From Alopecurus myosuroides (taxonomy: Eukaryota > Streptophyta > Magnoliopsida > Poales > Poaceae), in assembly GCA_028641055.1 (NCBI GenBank), contig CM054060.1, positions 53,904,292 to 53,968,291 of the forward strand: a DNA stretch of 64,000 nucleotides, written 5' to 3'. The notes under the pieces were generated by a model. It had not been told where the DNA came from. It worked only from the letters and a program-made list of their open reading frames with translations, and did not search any database. Positions 10,566 through 21,764 of the stretch are shown piece after piece (the stretch's first letter is position 1; each line of letters opens with the position of its first letter). The translations under genes were made by a program, and so were the position numbers.

Positions 10566-13090
10566 GTATGTAAAACAGTGCCTTGTCTCCTTATACTCTG
10601 ATCATTGTTTTTCTTACTTGATTAAATAGTTATGTGCCTGCATGACTCCGTACATACTTACAAGAGGTGAAACTAATGGATTTTAGTACACAAGGATATG
10701 CGCATAATAAAGAAAATTAATTCCCCTGATTGGAGATCAATTTTCCATGGTTTCTGTATGTCCACTGATTGGACATTGAGCCACTGTCATTAAGAATTTT
10801 TCACACTTTATGGTTGTTCAGTTAACTTCAGGGGGATGTGCCCACATTGTCCTGGTTTTAACAATTGTTGCTAACCCTCCCTGGTTGTAACAATTGGATA
10901 TCTTCTACCTTGTTCTAGGAAATGCTAATTCTGCACTAGCAGATGTGTATTAAGAGAGTACTCAGTGTACCTTTAAGTCTCGAGTTTCTCAGGTAGCATT
11001 GCACAAAACATGCAATAGATGTATATGGTTCATTCTGGTTACAGACGTGATATCACAGGCTGTCCTAACTTATTCCCACAGTAGATTATATTTTTAACAC
11101 ATATGATGATTTATGTGTTCTTGTGTTTTAGATTCTTGACAATGTGGAAATACATGGAGACGGAAATTAGGCCCAACACAACCCCGCATGTCATCCCTTT
11201 CTCCTCTCGGTCTCCTCTCCCTTTTTGCTACTTGAACTGTGATTATTTATTAACACCAAAATTGGTTTCCATTTACTACAGAAATTATACCATCTTAGTG
11301 TTATCCGGTTTGTTGCATGTATTCAGAAGTTTACAGTCTATCTCAAACAAGTAATATTTTGGTTATCTCGGTATTGTTTCATTTTACTTTTACAGATTAT
11401 AACATAGTCATCCCTATCATTTTACTACACTAAAGGCTCCTTTAAATTTGAAACATCCATACGTCGAGTTCAATTGATGTATCTAAAATTGTTTTGAATT
11501 GTTCCAGCCTCAGTGTTTCAAATTTTACTACCTAAGAGTTGTGACAAACTGTGTATCCATTAACATGCTGCATAGTATCAATTTTACATATACACCGACC
11601 TACTTTATAACACCACTGTCTATTCTTATAGTGCTTCTGCAATCTTTGATATGAAAATTTACTAAGCCAAAGTTGATTTACTAGATGATGAGCCTACAAG
11701 GGATTTGTCATGCATGGAATTTGCTAAGAGAGTTGCTGGATTATATGTATGGTGAGAGTTATCTCTGTCCAACAAAATCAGTCGCATCGGTTAGATTATT
11801 AGAAACATATTACAATCAGATGCACATGTTGTCGGTAACTTCTCTAAGTTTAGGTCTACATCGAGAGCACTATTGCAGAAAGGACAAGGTAGACTTCACT
11901 ATTATTACCTCATCTTTATCCATTTCCCTTCGTACCCATTTCGCTTTTGTTTATGCGAGACTTAAGAACATAGGCCATATATGCAGAGGAAGTATGATTA
12001 GTGTAAAAAAGGGCTACCTAATATATAGTTGGTACTTCAGTTTTATTCTTGTAGAAGAAGCTATAACTCAAAAAAAAATCTGTGTCACTTCCTCTGGATC
12101 ACCAATGACTAATCATACGGTTGGTAAAAAGGTTTCCTGGTTTCTGGCATTTTTGGTATGGTCATTGAAGAGAGATTTATGAAATCCTTGTGTTGATAAC
12201 GAGAGGCGAGATCTTCTGCTTAGATTGGACCGAATATGCATAGTTAAATTTTAGATATATTTATGAGAAAGATAGTTTTGCATCATACTTTTTTTTGAAA
12301 AGTTTTGCTTCATACTTTGATAAATGATGTTTAGTTTTCTTTTTGTCTTGATAGTAGGTGATGACCGTCTTGTATTTTTACACAAGAAGTTGGAAAAAAA
12401 TCTTACAAAGATTATGATCCAAGCATGAGTGAGTGGAACAACCATATTAGAACTCTTTCTGAAGAATACTGAAGTGCAGATCATTTTTTGATAAGTTTGG
12501 CGAGGCGTCGGAACTGAACACACTATGTTCGTCAAACCTTCAAGTGTGTGTTGGAAACAACACCGGTATGGTAAAGCGGTGCGGCTACGGGTTGCTTACC
12601 ATCAGTAGCTTGCCTTGGTGTTTCGTTTGTCGATACGGGCGTAAGATTCGAATGGCAAACTCTAAGATACTGTTTGGAGGTTGTATTGATGCAGAAGGGT
12701 GATGTAGTTTGTTCAGCTAGCTGTTTGTTCATGTTTATTTTAAGATAGGTGGACTTTCTTACTCCTTGGTCTTGTGTATTCTATTGAGTGTTGTAAACTG
12801 TCGTTGGATATCTTGGTGATGTTGACCATGCCACATTGCTCCATTTTGTCTCTTTGAATTATAAATGTGATACTTCCCCACCTTTCTTAGTTTGAAAGTT
12901 GGTTTGTTTGTGTTAAGTGAAATATATCCTACAATTCACCATGTCATAATTTCACAACTGGCTGGATCTGAAATATACACATGTAATATATCAATAATTT
13001 TCTGCATATGAATTATTGTGTATTAATATCATGGAATAGTGAAACCAGAGGGAGGATGAATATGTCGATTTTGAAGGAATCAAACATATC
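10566..13090. other. AT-rich stretch without supported genes
   Basis: 2.5 kb of intron-like or intergenic DNA. A 165-codon frame at 11685-12182 has no recognisable domain and ordinary AT-rich composition; I do not support it as a gene. The stretch may be the body of the Helitron whose 3' end is at 13154. Confidence 0.45.
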
Positions 13091-13119
13091 CAAAAAAATA
13101 TAAAGTATTTATCAATAAA

Positions 13120-13154
13120 TTAACACCCGTAGCATCGCACGGGCATTTTGCTAG
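13120..13154 (+). mobile_element. Helitron 3' terminus
   Basis: The sequence cccgtagcatcgcacggg forms a short GC hairpin (cccgt/acggg), followed after a few bases by CTAG at 13151-13154 and then a T. This is the grass Helitron 3' signature (hairpin, CTRR end, insertion before T). I could not find the matching TC 5' end, so the length of the element is unknown. It may include the beta-tubulin relic. Confidence 0.65.
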
Positions 13155-13230
13155 TTATCTATTAGTATGAATTTGGGTAACCAAAACCGTGCAAGTTTAA
13201 TCCTTACACTACCCGACTGACGGTGGTACT

Positions 13231-13511
13231 TGTTGCGGAACCAAACTAACGTGACAGGGTAGCCCACGCGGTGGGTCTACCCAGCCCACGTTTTACCTGG
13301 TCCCTGTCCACGATAAGTGGGTAGTTATTCATCTAACCCATCCCCCCATTATATAACGAGGCATTGTACGTAGATGTTAGACAGAAAAGAAAAATAAAGA
13401 TTACTTTGCCCACACCTTGTGTCTACTTTATTTCCTGTTCGTGTGTTGTTCGTCTACATCGCCGCCGTCACACACCCTCGGGATCGGCCAGCCGGCAGAG
13501 GTTGTGTAACA
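13231..13511 (+). repeat. 5' LTR of Copia element 2
   Basis: 281 bp, TG...CA ends. Contains a TATA-like 'attatataacgaggc' near 13350, a plausible core promoter. Confidence 0.92.
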
Positions 13512-15060
13512 CGTTATCAGCACGTGTCTCTTCATCGAGTCTGCACCGAACAGGCTTTCTGGAAAAATCGCGAAGGTATAACTCAGATCTGATCGTAAAA
13601 ATGGAACCGTGACGAAATTTTCTTTCCGTTTTTCCGTTTTGCGTAATTTTTAGATCAGATCTATAGTACGGATTTCCCTCCCGAGAGACGAGCTGACGAA
13701 CACGTCGCCGACCAATGCCGATTCTCTCGGATCCACAGGGGATTTGTTGACTGTATTATGGAGAGTCGGTACAAAACGAGATCCTATTGGTCCCGTTACC
13801 GCCGCGACGCATCCGCTGTGCGTTCGTGCCGTCGCAGTTCCAGATGAACGTGGCGTTGATTTTCCAATTATTTTTCTTTTTGCCATTGCATCACGGAAAT
13901 CCATGGAGATGCAGCACACGAGCAATGGCCCAGATGGCCAAGCTCTGCCTCTCGCTGGGAACGGACAGATGGCCGGCCACGCGCCGTGTCGTCTCGCGCA
14001 TGGCCGCCGTCGCCGCCGGACGACCTGCTGTCGTCTCGCGCATGGCCGCCGTCGCCGCCGGTCGACCCGCTGTCGTCCGTGCCTGGCCGCCGTCGCCGGC
14101 CTTGTCCGCACTGCCACCGTCCCCGCTGGTAGGCGTGCCGGTCCGCCGTCGTGCTCGCCGGCGCGAGGCCCTGCTGGCCGCGCTTGTCGGCCGCGCTGGG
14201 CTGCGCCTCGACCGCGCCACCGCGGCCGGCCGCACACCCCACCGCCCCGCCGTGCCGCCTGGTCACCCGCCTCGCCGCCCCCCCATGCACGGCGCCCGCC
14301 GCCTGGAGCTCGGAGCCAGCCGGCCGCCGCCGCGACCTCGAGCTACCGCTCGGTCGCGCGCGCGCCGCCTCCCTTGCTCGGCCTGGCCGCCGTGCGCCGC
14401 CCCCCCCCCCCCCCCGCCCTACGCCGCCCGTCGCCTCGCCCGATGGCCCCGCTGGCCGCCGGCGCGCCGCCAGCGCCCGTCGCCACCGCCTGGTGTCCCA
14501 CGAGGAACCCTACTGGTTCCCTGGCGAGGACGAGGCGGGAGGTGGGCCGGCCTGCCGCAGGCCGCGCCCGATAGGCCGTGTTCGGCCTCTCCTTTCGTCT
14601 ACCCAACTTAAAAAAAAGGCAGACGGGTTGTTGGGCGCTTGGTGGGCCTTTTAAGCCCAATTTCGGCTTGCTGCCGATCTGGGCGGGACAGAATACGCTC
14701 CTGCGCGAAAATTTTACATTTTAGCACTCACACTTTTCTAGAATTGCGTAAAAATTTGTTCCTGCTAAATAATTTGCCTGTAAACCCCTGAAACTGTCTG
14801 TTTTTGCTGAAATTGTAAATTTAGGCACTAAATAAATTCGGAAAGTCATTTTAGGGCCAATTTTCACGTTTAGAACGCGCTTACCATAATATCTCTTCAT
14901 ACATGCTTACATATCATGTTTTACTACCGTAATTAATTGTTTAATTCATATTAGAGCACTGTTAGCATGTTATTTAAATTTTGGAACGCCGTCATATTGA
15001 TTTTTTTTTGTATCAACATCGCTTTATGAAATCGATTACCTGCTGTAATCTGATACATGT
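13512..15060 (+). other. Leader of Copia element 2 with GC-rich block
   Basis: About 13930-14600 is extremely GC-rich and contains about two and a half copies of a 36-bp unit (gtctcgcgcatggccgccgt, from about 13991). A run of C lies at 14400-14416. Overlapping 270-codon frames here are composition artefacts. The rest of the leader is AT-rich and non-coding. Confidence 0.7.
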
Positions 15061-15075
15061 TTGCATAAATCACAG

Positions 15076-16200
15076 ATGGCCGGAATCATGAACCGCGAAT
15101 TCGAGGAGTTGGCTCAGACTGGGCTGAACTACCTTGCTTGGGCCTCGGACGTGGAGATCGTCCTCGAGGGCCGAAAGATCAAGGGAGCGCTGGATGCGGG
15201 GACCCCGATGGCTCCCAGCACCACGACTGCTGCAGAGAATGCGCAGGCACTGCATTTCCTCCGCCACCACATGAGTGCTACGTTGAAAAACGAGTACATG
15301 GCTGAACGGAGTGCTTCAACCCTGTGGGCCGCTTTTAAAGAGAGGTTCGCTAGGTTGAAGTACCACGTCAAGCCAAAGGCGGAGGGGGATTGGTTGCGTC
15401 TGAGGTTTGCGGACCACAAGTCGGTGACGTTGTTCAATTCCGTGTTACACGTGATTTGTGTGAATCTCGAAATGTGTGGTACGAAAATCACAGACGAGGA
15501 GAAGATAGAGAAAAGTCTCTCCACCTTCCATCCAAGTAACCTCCAGAATGCGCGGAACTACCGCCAGGAGAACTTCACGCAGTATTCGGCGCTCATTGAC
15601 GCCCTCCAGGTGGCTGAGACGCAGGATGAGGTTCTGAAAAAGAACTTCAACTCGCAGCCTTTCGGAGGGGGCCCAAGCCAGGAAGCTTATGCCGGCGCCT
15701 ACAAAGTGCGCCAGCCAAAGTTCAAGCAGCGCGGCAGAAAAGGCAAAGGCAAGAAGGGACCTAACCACCCCCACCCGGCCAAGGAGCAAAAGGCGGGTAA
15801 GGGGGAGGTGAGGCCGCAAGACTGGTTTCGCTGCGGATCGAAGCTTCACTTCTCTAGGCAGTGTCGTGCTCCCAAGCACGTCGTGGACGCCTTCAAGGCC
15901 AAGAGAGCGCATGAGGCGCACCTTGTCCAGATGGAGGCACCACCGGCGTCCGCTGCGGCGCCCGTGATGATCCCCACGCCCCCCGCTGCGCCCGTCGTGG
16001 CACACACCGGGGCACCTGTGGAGGCACACGTGGCGGTTCCCACGAATGCCACCGTGTCCATGGAGGTTGAGCACACCGTGTCCCCTCCAACGCCACAGTT
16101 GGACATCGCCGCTGCGGCCACCATGATAGCCACTGAGGAGAAGCTTAGCGAGATGGAGATCTCGGCTGAGCTGGATGGTTACCTTGTGGACTCCATCTAA
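15076..16200 (+). CDS. Copia element 2 gag
   Basis: Reads MAGIMNREFEELAQTGLNYL and continues with the Copia gag signature (LNYLAWASDVE, then ALHFLRHHMS, LWAAFKERF). The upstream methionine at 15061 is possible, but MAGIM fits the family better. The C-terminal part is basic and ends with a damaged zinc knuckle: WFRCGSKLHFSRQC lacks the first cysteine (Trp instead) and has Leu for the usual Gly before His. A proline/alanine-rich tail follows. The frame is intact to TAA. Confidence 0.85.
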   Translation: MAGIMNREFEELAQTGLNYLAWASDVEIVLEGRKIKGALDAGTPMAPSTTTAAENAQALHFLRHHMSATLKNEYMAERSASTLWAAFKERFARLKYHVKPKAEGDWLRLRFADHKSVTLFNSVLHVICVNLEMCGTKITDEEKIEKSLSTFHPSNLQNARNYRQENFTQYSALIDALQVAETQDEVLKKNFNSQPFGGGPSQEAYAGAYKVRQPKFKQRGRKGKGKKGPNHPHPAKEQKAGKGEVRPQDWFRCGSKLHFSRQCRAPKHVVDAFKAKRAHEAHLVQMEAPPASAAAPVMIPTPPAAPVVAHTGAPVEAHVAVPTNATVSMEVEHTVSPPTPQLDIAAAATMIATEEKLSEMEISAELDGYLVDSI

Positions 16201-16458
16201 ACTCCGCCCATTTATTCATGATTCTTATGGCAATAATTTGATACAATTCATTCGATTTGGTTGTAACCTCTATAAGAGCAACATTATTTGTTTCCTAAAA
16301 CATTTATCGGCGCTTGGATGACTTCGTCATCATTCATTTATTCCATTATTTTAAATAGAGATACTTATGTTATGTTCTGAAATATTTGCATGTTTAATTA
16401 TTATTACTGTAGCATTTTCCTCGCTCTCGTTTAATAATTAGACACTATATTTTAGAAC

Positions 16459-19400
16459 ATGTGTGGCGCCCGAATGGAGGAAACGTGCTTTGCCGATAGC
16501 GGTACCACCAATACCATCTTGAGAGATACAAAGTATTTTGAGTCCATCAAGAAAATTCCAGGGAGTATTACGACGATCGCCGGCTGCGGTCCTCATATAG
16601 TTGGCTCCGGACGAGCCACTATAACACTCCCCATGGGAACAACTTTGATCATTAATGATGCATTGTTGTACCCGGAAGCGACTCGTACTCTCTTGAGTTT
16701 TAAAGACATTCGTGTTAATGGGTTCCACATTGAAATCCATGATGATGACACCGGTAAGGAGTACCTACTCATCACAAAACGCGATGAAAATGGTAAACAT
16801 GTTGTCGAAAGGCTTCCTTCGTTCGCTACAGGGTTGTACTACACTAAGATAGTAGCACTACTCATGTACACTACCCTTAAAACTGTTTTTAGAATCTCTG
16901 AACTATTCTGCCTTTGGCATGATAGGTTAGGCCATCCCGGTCTTACGATGATGAGAAACATAATTAACAACTCTAATGGTCATAATGTTAATGTGAAAAA
17001 TTTCCCAAATCCTGATGATTTCGTGTGCTCCGCATGCGCTAAGGGGAAATTAATCATTAGACCATCACCCCTAAAGGTGAAGGATGAAATCCCCGCGTTC
17101 TTGGAACGTATCCAAGGGGACATATGCGGTCCTATTCATCCCCTTTCGGGTCCGTTTAGGTACTTCATGGTGATCATTGATGCTTCCTCTAAATGGTCCA
17201 ATGTTAGCCTGCTGTCAACAAGGAACCATGCTTTTGCAAAGTTGATCTCTCAGATCATAAAAATGAGGAATAAATTCCCTGATCATCGTATTAAGTCTAT
17301 TCGAATGGACAATGCCGGTGAATTTACTTCAAAGGCGTTCGATGATTATTGCATGGCAACAGGAATCAAACTTGAGCACTCTGTACCGCACGTCCACACG
17401 CAAAATGGACTTGCGGAGACATTGATTAAAAGAATCAAATTCATTGCCAGACCGCTCCTTCAGGGTTGTAATTTACCAACTACATGTTGGGGTCACGCGG
17501 TGTTACACGCTGCCAATCTCATCAACTTTCGACCATCGGTCTACAACATCCATTCTCCTATGCAGCTTGCGCAAGGGTCGGCACCGAAAATTTCCCACCT
17601 TCGTAGGTTCGGTTGCCAGGTATATGTACCAATACCACCCCCTCAGCGATCAGCAATGGGACCGCTCCGTAAGTCGGGGATATACGTTGGTTATGAGACT
17701 GTGTCCATAATCAGGTTTCTGGACCCCGCGACAGGTGACTGTCATACGGCCCGTTTCGCTGATTGCATTTTTGACGAGGATCTTTTCCTGATTTTAGGGG
17801 GAGATAATCAACCCCTTGATGATAAAAGTCGAGAACTTACGTGGCAAGCCACGGGGATCCACGCTCATGACCCGCGCACTGCTGAGTCTAATAGAGAAGT
17901 TCAAAAGATAATAGATTTGCACTCGTTGGCGAATCAACTGCCTGATCACTTTAGTGACTTAAAGACTGTGGCAAAGTCGCATGTGCCTGCGCGCAATGCA
18001 CCGGAAAGGGTTGAAATACCAAAGAGAAATCATGGTACACCCGCTCCCGTTCTTAGGCCTAAGAGGACGAGGAATCCGGTTTCTCAAATCCCAAGTATCC
18101 GGGGACGCCCGAAGAAAAAGGATAAGAGAGATTTATCGGAGCCTACCCCTGCAAAGGGGAGCCAGTTGAGACCTGGCACAAGTACGAATGTTTCAGTGCA
18201 CGAAATTCCGGACTTGAATTTTCCTACTTCGGAAATACCCAGCGAAGATGTGTGCGCACACATTGGAACGGGAAAGCTAAAGGACCTTGCTCCCCGAATG
18301 GGAAATCCGGTGGAGGAAGGGAATGTGCCTGATGCACTCCATGACGAAATGACCATTAATTATATTAATTCGGGCGAGTCAATTAATCGAGCTATGGCAA
18401 ATGTCGACATTTATTTTGCCAAGAAAATTGCCTCAATCATAGATCTTGACCCAGAGCCTAACACTCTCGCTGATTGTAAGCAAAGGTCGGATTGGAAAGA
18501 TTGGAAGAAGGCAATAACTGCTGAGTTATTTTCTCTCAACAAAAGAGAGGTGTTTGGACCTGTTTGTCTAACTCCTTCCCACGTGCGCCCCGTTGGTCAC
18601 AAATGGGTCTTTGTTCGAAAGAGGAACGAAAATAACGAGGTAGTAAGGTACAAAGCAATGCTCGTTGCTCAAGGTTTCTCCCAGCGACCAGGTGTCGACT
18701 TCGAGGAAACTTACTCCCCAGTCATGGATGGAATTACCTTTAGATACTTGATCTCAATGGCAGTAAACTTGGACTTGACAATGAAACTTATGGATGTTGT
18801 CACCGCTTACCTTTATGGTAATTTGGATTCGGACATATACATGAAGGTACCCGAAGGTATCCCTGTTCCGAACCAAGATAGAGCTAACAGAGGTTTATAC
18901 AATGTTCAGCTTAAGAAGTCACTGTATGGACTTAAACAATCAGGTAGGATGTGGTATAATCGTTTAAGCGATTTCCTTCATCAGAAGGGCTACACGAGCA
19001 ATGAAGATTGCCCATGTGTTTTTATACGGAGATCACAAGATGGTTTCTGTATTTTCTCGGTGTACGTGGACGATTTGAATATAATCGGTACACCTGAGGA
19101 TATTGAGGAAGCGAGTTCCTACCTGATGTCGGAATTCGAAATGAAAAACTTAGGCAAAACCAAGTTCTGTCTAGGTTTGCAACTTGAACATTCCCCTGCT
19201 GGGATCTTAGTGCACCAGTCTGCATACACCCAGAAGATGTTGGAAAGATTTGGATTTGACAAGGCATATCCTTCTAAGACCCCGATGATCGGGAGATCTT
19301 TACAGCAGGATAAGGACCCGTTCAGGCCTAAGGAAGAGGGAGAGGAAATTCTGGGACCAGAATTCCCCTACTTGAGTGCAGTTGGCGCACTCATGTACCT

Positions 19401-19482
19401 CGCGAATTGCACACGGCCGGACATTGCGTTCGCTGTCAATTTGCTTGCTAGGTACAGTTCTGAGCCTACCAAGAGGCATTAG
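16459..19482 (+). CDS. Copia element 2 pol (protease, integrase, RT), ends at in-frame TAG
   Basis: 1007 residues. Protease motif FADSGTTNTIL lies near residue 11. Pre-integrase LWHDRLGHPGL is followed by the integrase core (GDICGP, IDASSKWSN, RMDNAGEFTS and QNGLAE.LIKRIK). RT motifs are KWVFVRKRNE, QGFSQRPGVDFEETYSP, LMDVVTAYLYG and the active site YVDDLNIIG. The frame stops at TAG 19480-19482, directly before the RNase H part, which continues in the same phase at 19483-20058. This looks like a nonsense mutation in a tryptophan or similar codon. Confidence 0.9.
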   Translation: MCGARMEETCFADSGTTNTILRDTKYFESIKKIPGSITTIAGCGPHIVGSGRATITLPMGTTLIINDALLYPEATRTLLSFKDIRVNGFHIEIHDDDTGKEYLLITKRDENGKHVVERLPSFATGLYYTKIVALLMYTTLKTVFRISELFCLWHDRLGHPGLTMMRNIINNSNGHNVNVKNFPNPDDFVCSACAKGKLIIRPSPLKVKDEIPAFLERIQGDICGPIHPLSGPFRYFMVIIDASSKWSNVSLLSTRNHAFAKLISQIIKMRNKFPDHRIKSIRMDNAGEFTSKAFDDYCMATGIKLEHSVPHVHTQNGLAETLIKRIKFIARPLLQGCNLPTTCWGHAVLHAANLINFRPSVYNIHSPMQLAQGSAPKISHLRRFGCQVYVPIPPPQRSAMGPLRKSGIYVGYETVSIIRFLDPATGDCHTARFADCIFDEDLFLILGGDNQPLDDKSRELTWQATGIHAHDPRTAESNREVQKIIDLHSLANQLPDHFSDLKTVAKSHVPARNAPERVEIPKRNHGTPAPVLRPKRTRNPVSQIPSIRGRPKKKDKRDLSEPTPAKGSQLRPGTSTNVSVHEIPDLNFPTSEIPSEDVCAHIGTGKLKDLAPRMGNPVEEGNVPDALHDEMTINYINSGESINRAMANVDIYFAKKIASIIDLDPEPNTLADCKQRSDWKDWKKAITAELFSLNKREVFGPVCLTPSHVRPVGHKWVFVRKRNENNEVVRYKAMLVAQGFSQRPGVDFEETYSPVMDGITFRYLISMAVNLDLTMKLMDVVTAYLYGNLDSDIYMKVPEGIPVPNQDRANRGLYNVQLKKSLYGLKQSGRMWYNRLSDFLHQKGYTSNEDCPCVFIRRSQDGFCIFSVYVDDLNIIGTPEDIEEASSYLMSEFEMKNLGKTKFCLGLQLEHSPAGILVHQSAYTQKMLERFGFDKAYPSKTPMIGRSLQQDKDPFRPKEEGEEILGPEFPYLSAVGALMYLANCTRPDIAFAVNLLARYSSEPTKRH

Positions 19483-20058
19483 AAAGGCGTTAAGGACATC
19501 TTCCGATACCTGCAAGGGACCAAAGATCTTGGCTTGTTTTACCAGAGGAATCAAGACCTCACGGTCGTAGGCTATGCTGATGCTGGGTACCTATCGGACC
19601 CGCACACATCCAAGTCTCAGACTGGATATGTTTTCCTTTGTGGTGTAACCGCTATTTCCTGGAAATCGTCTAAGCAAAGCCTAGTGTCAACTTTGACGAA
19701 CCACTCAGAAATCATTGCACTATATGAAGCATCACGTGAGTGTGTATGGCTTCGACGGGTGATCGGCCACATCCAGCTGTCATGTGGGCCGAACACCGTC
19801 GAAACCCCCACTATTATCTATGAAGATAATGCCGCTTGTGTTGCACAAGTCCAGACGGGTTATGTGAAGAGCAATCTCACGAAGCATATCAACCCCAAAT
19901 TCTTCTACGCACATGAGTTGCAGAAGTTGAATGAAGTAAAAATCTTACATACTAAGTCGTGTGAAAATCTTGCTGATTTGTTCACTAAATCATTACTGGC
20001 ATCTTCTTTCGAGAGATGCGTTCGTGGAATCGGTATGATGAGACTTAGAGAGATGTAA
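19483..20058 (+). pseudogene. Copia element 2 RNase H domain, separated by a stop
   Basis: Same frame as the upstream pol. It contains FRYLQGTKDLG, GYADAGYLSD, SWKSSKQSLVS and YEDNAACV, the Copia RNase H, and ends at TAA 20056-20058. It is cut off from RT by TAG at 19480-19482, so this copy cannot make a complete polyprotein without readthrough. Confidence 0.88.
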
Positions 20059-20312
20059 GGTTCAGAGGGAGAATCTTCACAAACTCATCACTAAAATCTC
20101 AATCCCGATGATTGAGTACTTAACTTAATAGTTAAGTGAACTGTACTCTTTTTCCCTTTAGTGAGTTTTTAGGAAGTTTCTCACATAAGATTTTTAACGA
20201 GGCAATTCGTGCAACATAGCAAAAGTATACCATGTGCTTTTTCTCCATATTTTTCCCACTGGGTTTTTCGGAGTTTTGAGGCATGGCTGTACGGATAAAA
20301 CCCAAGGGGGAG

Positions 20313-20601
20313 TGTTGCGGAACCAAACTTACGTGACAGGGTAGCCCACGCGGTGGGTCTACCCAGCCCACGTTTTACCTGGTCCCTCTCCACGATAAGT
20401 GGGTAGTTATCCATCTAGCCCATCACCCGTTATATAACGAGGCATTGTACGTAGATGTTAGACAGAAAAGAGAAATAAAGATTACTTTGCCCACGTACTG
20501 TGTCACTTTTCTTTCCTGTACGTGTGTTGATTTGTGTCTTCGTCTACTTCACCACCGCCGCACACCCTCGGGACCGGCCAGCCGGCAGAGGTTGTGTAAC
20601 A
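20313..20601 (+). repeat. 3' LTR of Copia element 2
   Basis: 289 bp; same ends as the 5' LTR but with an extra stretch near 'tgttgatttgtgtcttcgtc'. Confidence 0.92.
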
Positions 20602-20606
20602 GTACT

Positions 20607-21058
20607 ATTATGAATTTGGGATGATGTGAGCCATGCGGTTGTGAGTTGTGACTTGTGAGTTATGTGACATATCACAAGTGGATTAGAACTCATCAAAGGG
20701 AAACAATTCACAAAATTTGACGCCACAAAATATGAACTAAAATTAAAAAAAGGAATTTCAAGGAAAATATGATTGGGAAATTTAAGAAAATCAGCAAAGA
20801 AAAAAAAATATGAGAAAATTCAAGAAATTAGAAAATCCAGAAAAATTGGAAAATAATTTCATTAGATGAGTTCATAGCCAAGCCCCTTAATTAAAACTGT
20901 CCATTTCATCAGAAAACGGAGTTGTACTCCGTTCATAGATACAAGGAATTATAAAACTAGTTGAACTCTTGCTAGTAACATGTACATGTAGATATTCAAA
21001 GAAGGGATAAATATGGATTGGAATATAAAATGGACGTTGAGGCAATCCGTAATTTTAC
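20607..21058. other. No gene recognised
   Basis: AT-rich DNA with A-rich tracts around 20730-20860; nothing further seen. Confidence 0.5.
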
Positions 21059-21060
21059 TA

Positions 21061-21154
21061 CTACCTCCAGTCCGATAAAAGTGTCGGGGGAGAATCAACT
21101 GTCATAGTATAAAATCGTTTATAGCCCACAACAGATTTTTCAGACCAGAGGGAG
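21061..21154. mobile_element. Stowaway-like MITE
   Basis: 94 bp between TA dinucleotides (21059-21060, 21155-21156). The ends ctacctccagtccgataaaa and ...cagaccagagggag are imperfect inverted repeats of the CTCCCTCCG(T/G)CC Stowaway type. Confidence 0.75.
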
Positions 21155-21157
21155 TAT

Positions 21158-21370
21158 TAGCCATGTCACCTCGGCAAGAACCCCACGGACCAGCCATCCA
21201 TGATGTCGATCGTTGTCATGCTCGGCAGAGATACGGTCTCTCTCGTAGCCCCCTACAGGCCAGCCTATGTCTTCTACATGAGCAGGGGCTACTCGGAGAC
21301 TACCGAGCTTGTCAAGGAGAATATGCCTTTGCAGCCTCACTCGTCGATCTCGGAGGTTCAGCCTAGGTAA
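21158..21370 (+). pseudogene. Receptor-like kinase C-terminal fragment
   Basis: One frame reads HLGKNPTDQPSMMSIVVML, then GRDTVSLVAPYRPAYVF and a Ser/Glu-rich tail, ending in TAA at 21368-21370. The 'PTDRPSM..VV.ML....SLP.P..PAY' pattern is the end of the kinase domain (subdomain XI, whose invariant Arg is Gln here) and tail of plant receptor-like kinases of the DUF26/S-domain type. Nothing of the rest of the kinase lies upstream; a Stowaway MITE abuts the fragment. It is a gene relic. Confidence 0.55.
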
Positions 21371-21753
21371 GTAAACAGACTCACGCGCCAAACTTCAGTA
21401 AGGACAAGTATAGTATCTCTTCAATCTCCAGACCGCCAAATAAATACTTGCCTGATTTGCAGAAGTCTGTACTGTGTGCCCCGTGCTTCATATTCATCAA
21501 GGGCAAAGTAATGAACACATGGGGATGTTAAGAGAGTTTACTTGGCTCCCATAGAAACCCTGCAGAAAAGGAGTATTGTTGGCCCGTGAATAGTCTCAAA
21601 ATAAAATTGTGTGCCCAACATATATACATGATGAGGAGGAAGCACTTGCCTGATGATGATGTCCATAAATTTGTTTTGTATAAGCATTTCAGAGTTGAAA
21701 CCTCAATGCAGTACATCGAAGCAACAGATTTATATGAAAGAACCTAATCAGCT
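21371..21753. other. No gene recognised
   Basis: Mixed-composition DNA between the kinase relic and the SINE; no supported feature. Confidence 0.45.
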
Positions 21754-21764
21754 ACATATTAAGA

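Larger units (their letters stand above)
13231..20601 (+). mobile_element. Full-length Copia LTR retrotransposon 2 (older)
   Basis: 7371 bp bounded by the 5-bp target duplication gtact (13226-13230 and 20602-20606). LTRs are 281 bp (13231-13511) and 289 bp (20313-20601), TGTTGCGGAACC...TTGTGTAACA, with some 15-20 differences plus an indel near the 3' end, so it is clearly older than element 1. The sequence after the 5' LTR (cgttatcagcacg) is not the usual initiator-Met primer site. A polypurine tract (cccaagggggag) precedes the 3' LTR. The leader of about 1.5 kb contains a very GC-rich block with a tandem repeat. gag and pol share a frame but are separated by about 260 bp. Confidence 0.96.

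Noticed and set aside
11685..12182. 165-codon ORF as a gene
   Set aside because: AT-rich, no domain, no splice or promoter context, and surrounded by intron-like DNA.
13744..14654. Two frames of about 275 codons in the leader of Copia element 2, and minus-strand partners
   Set aside because: Low-complexity Arg/Ala/Pro translation of a GC-rich repeat block; open in several phases at once.
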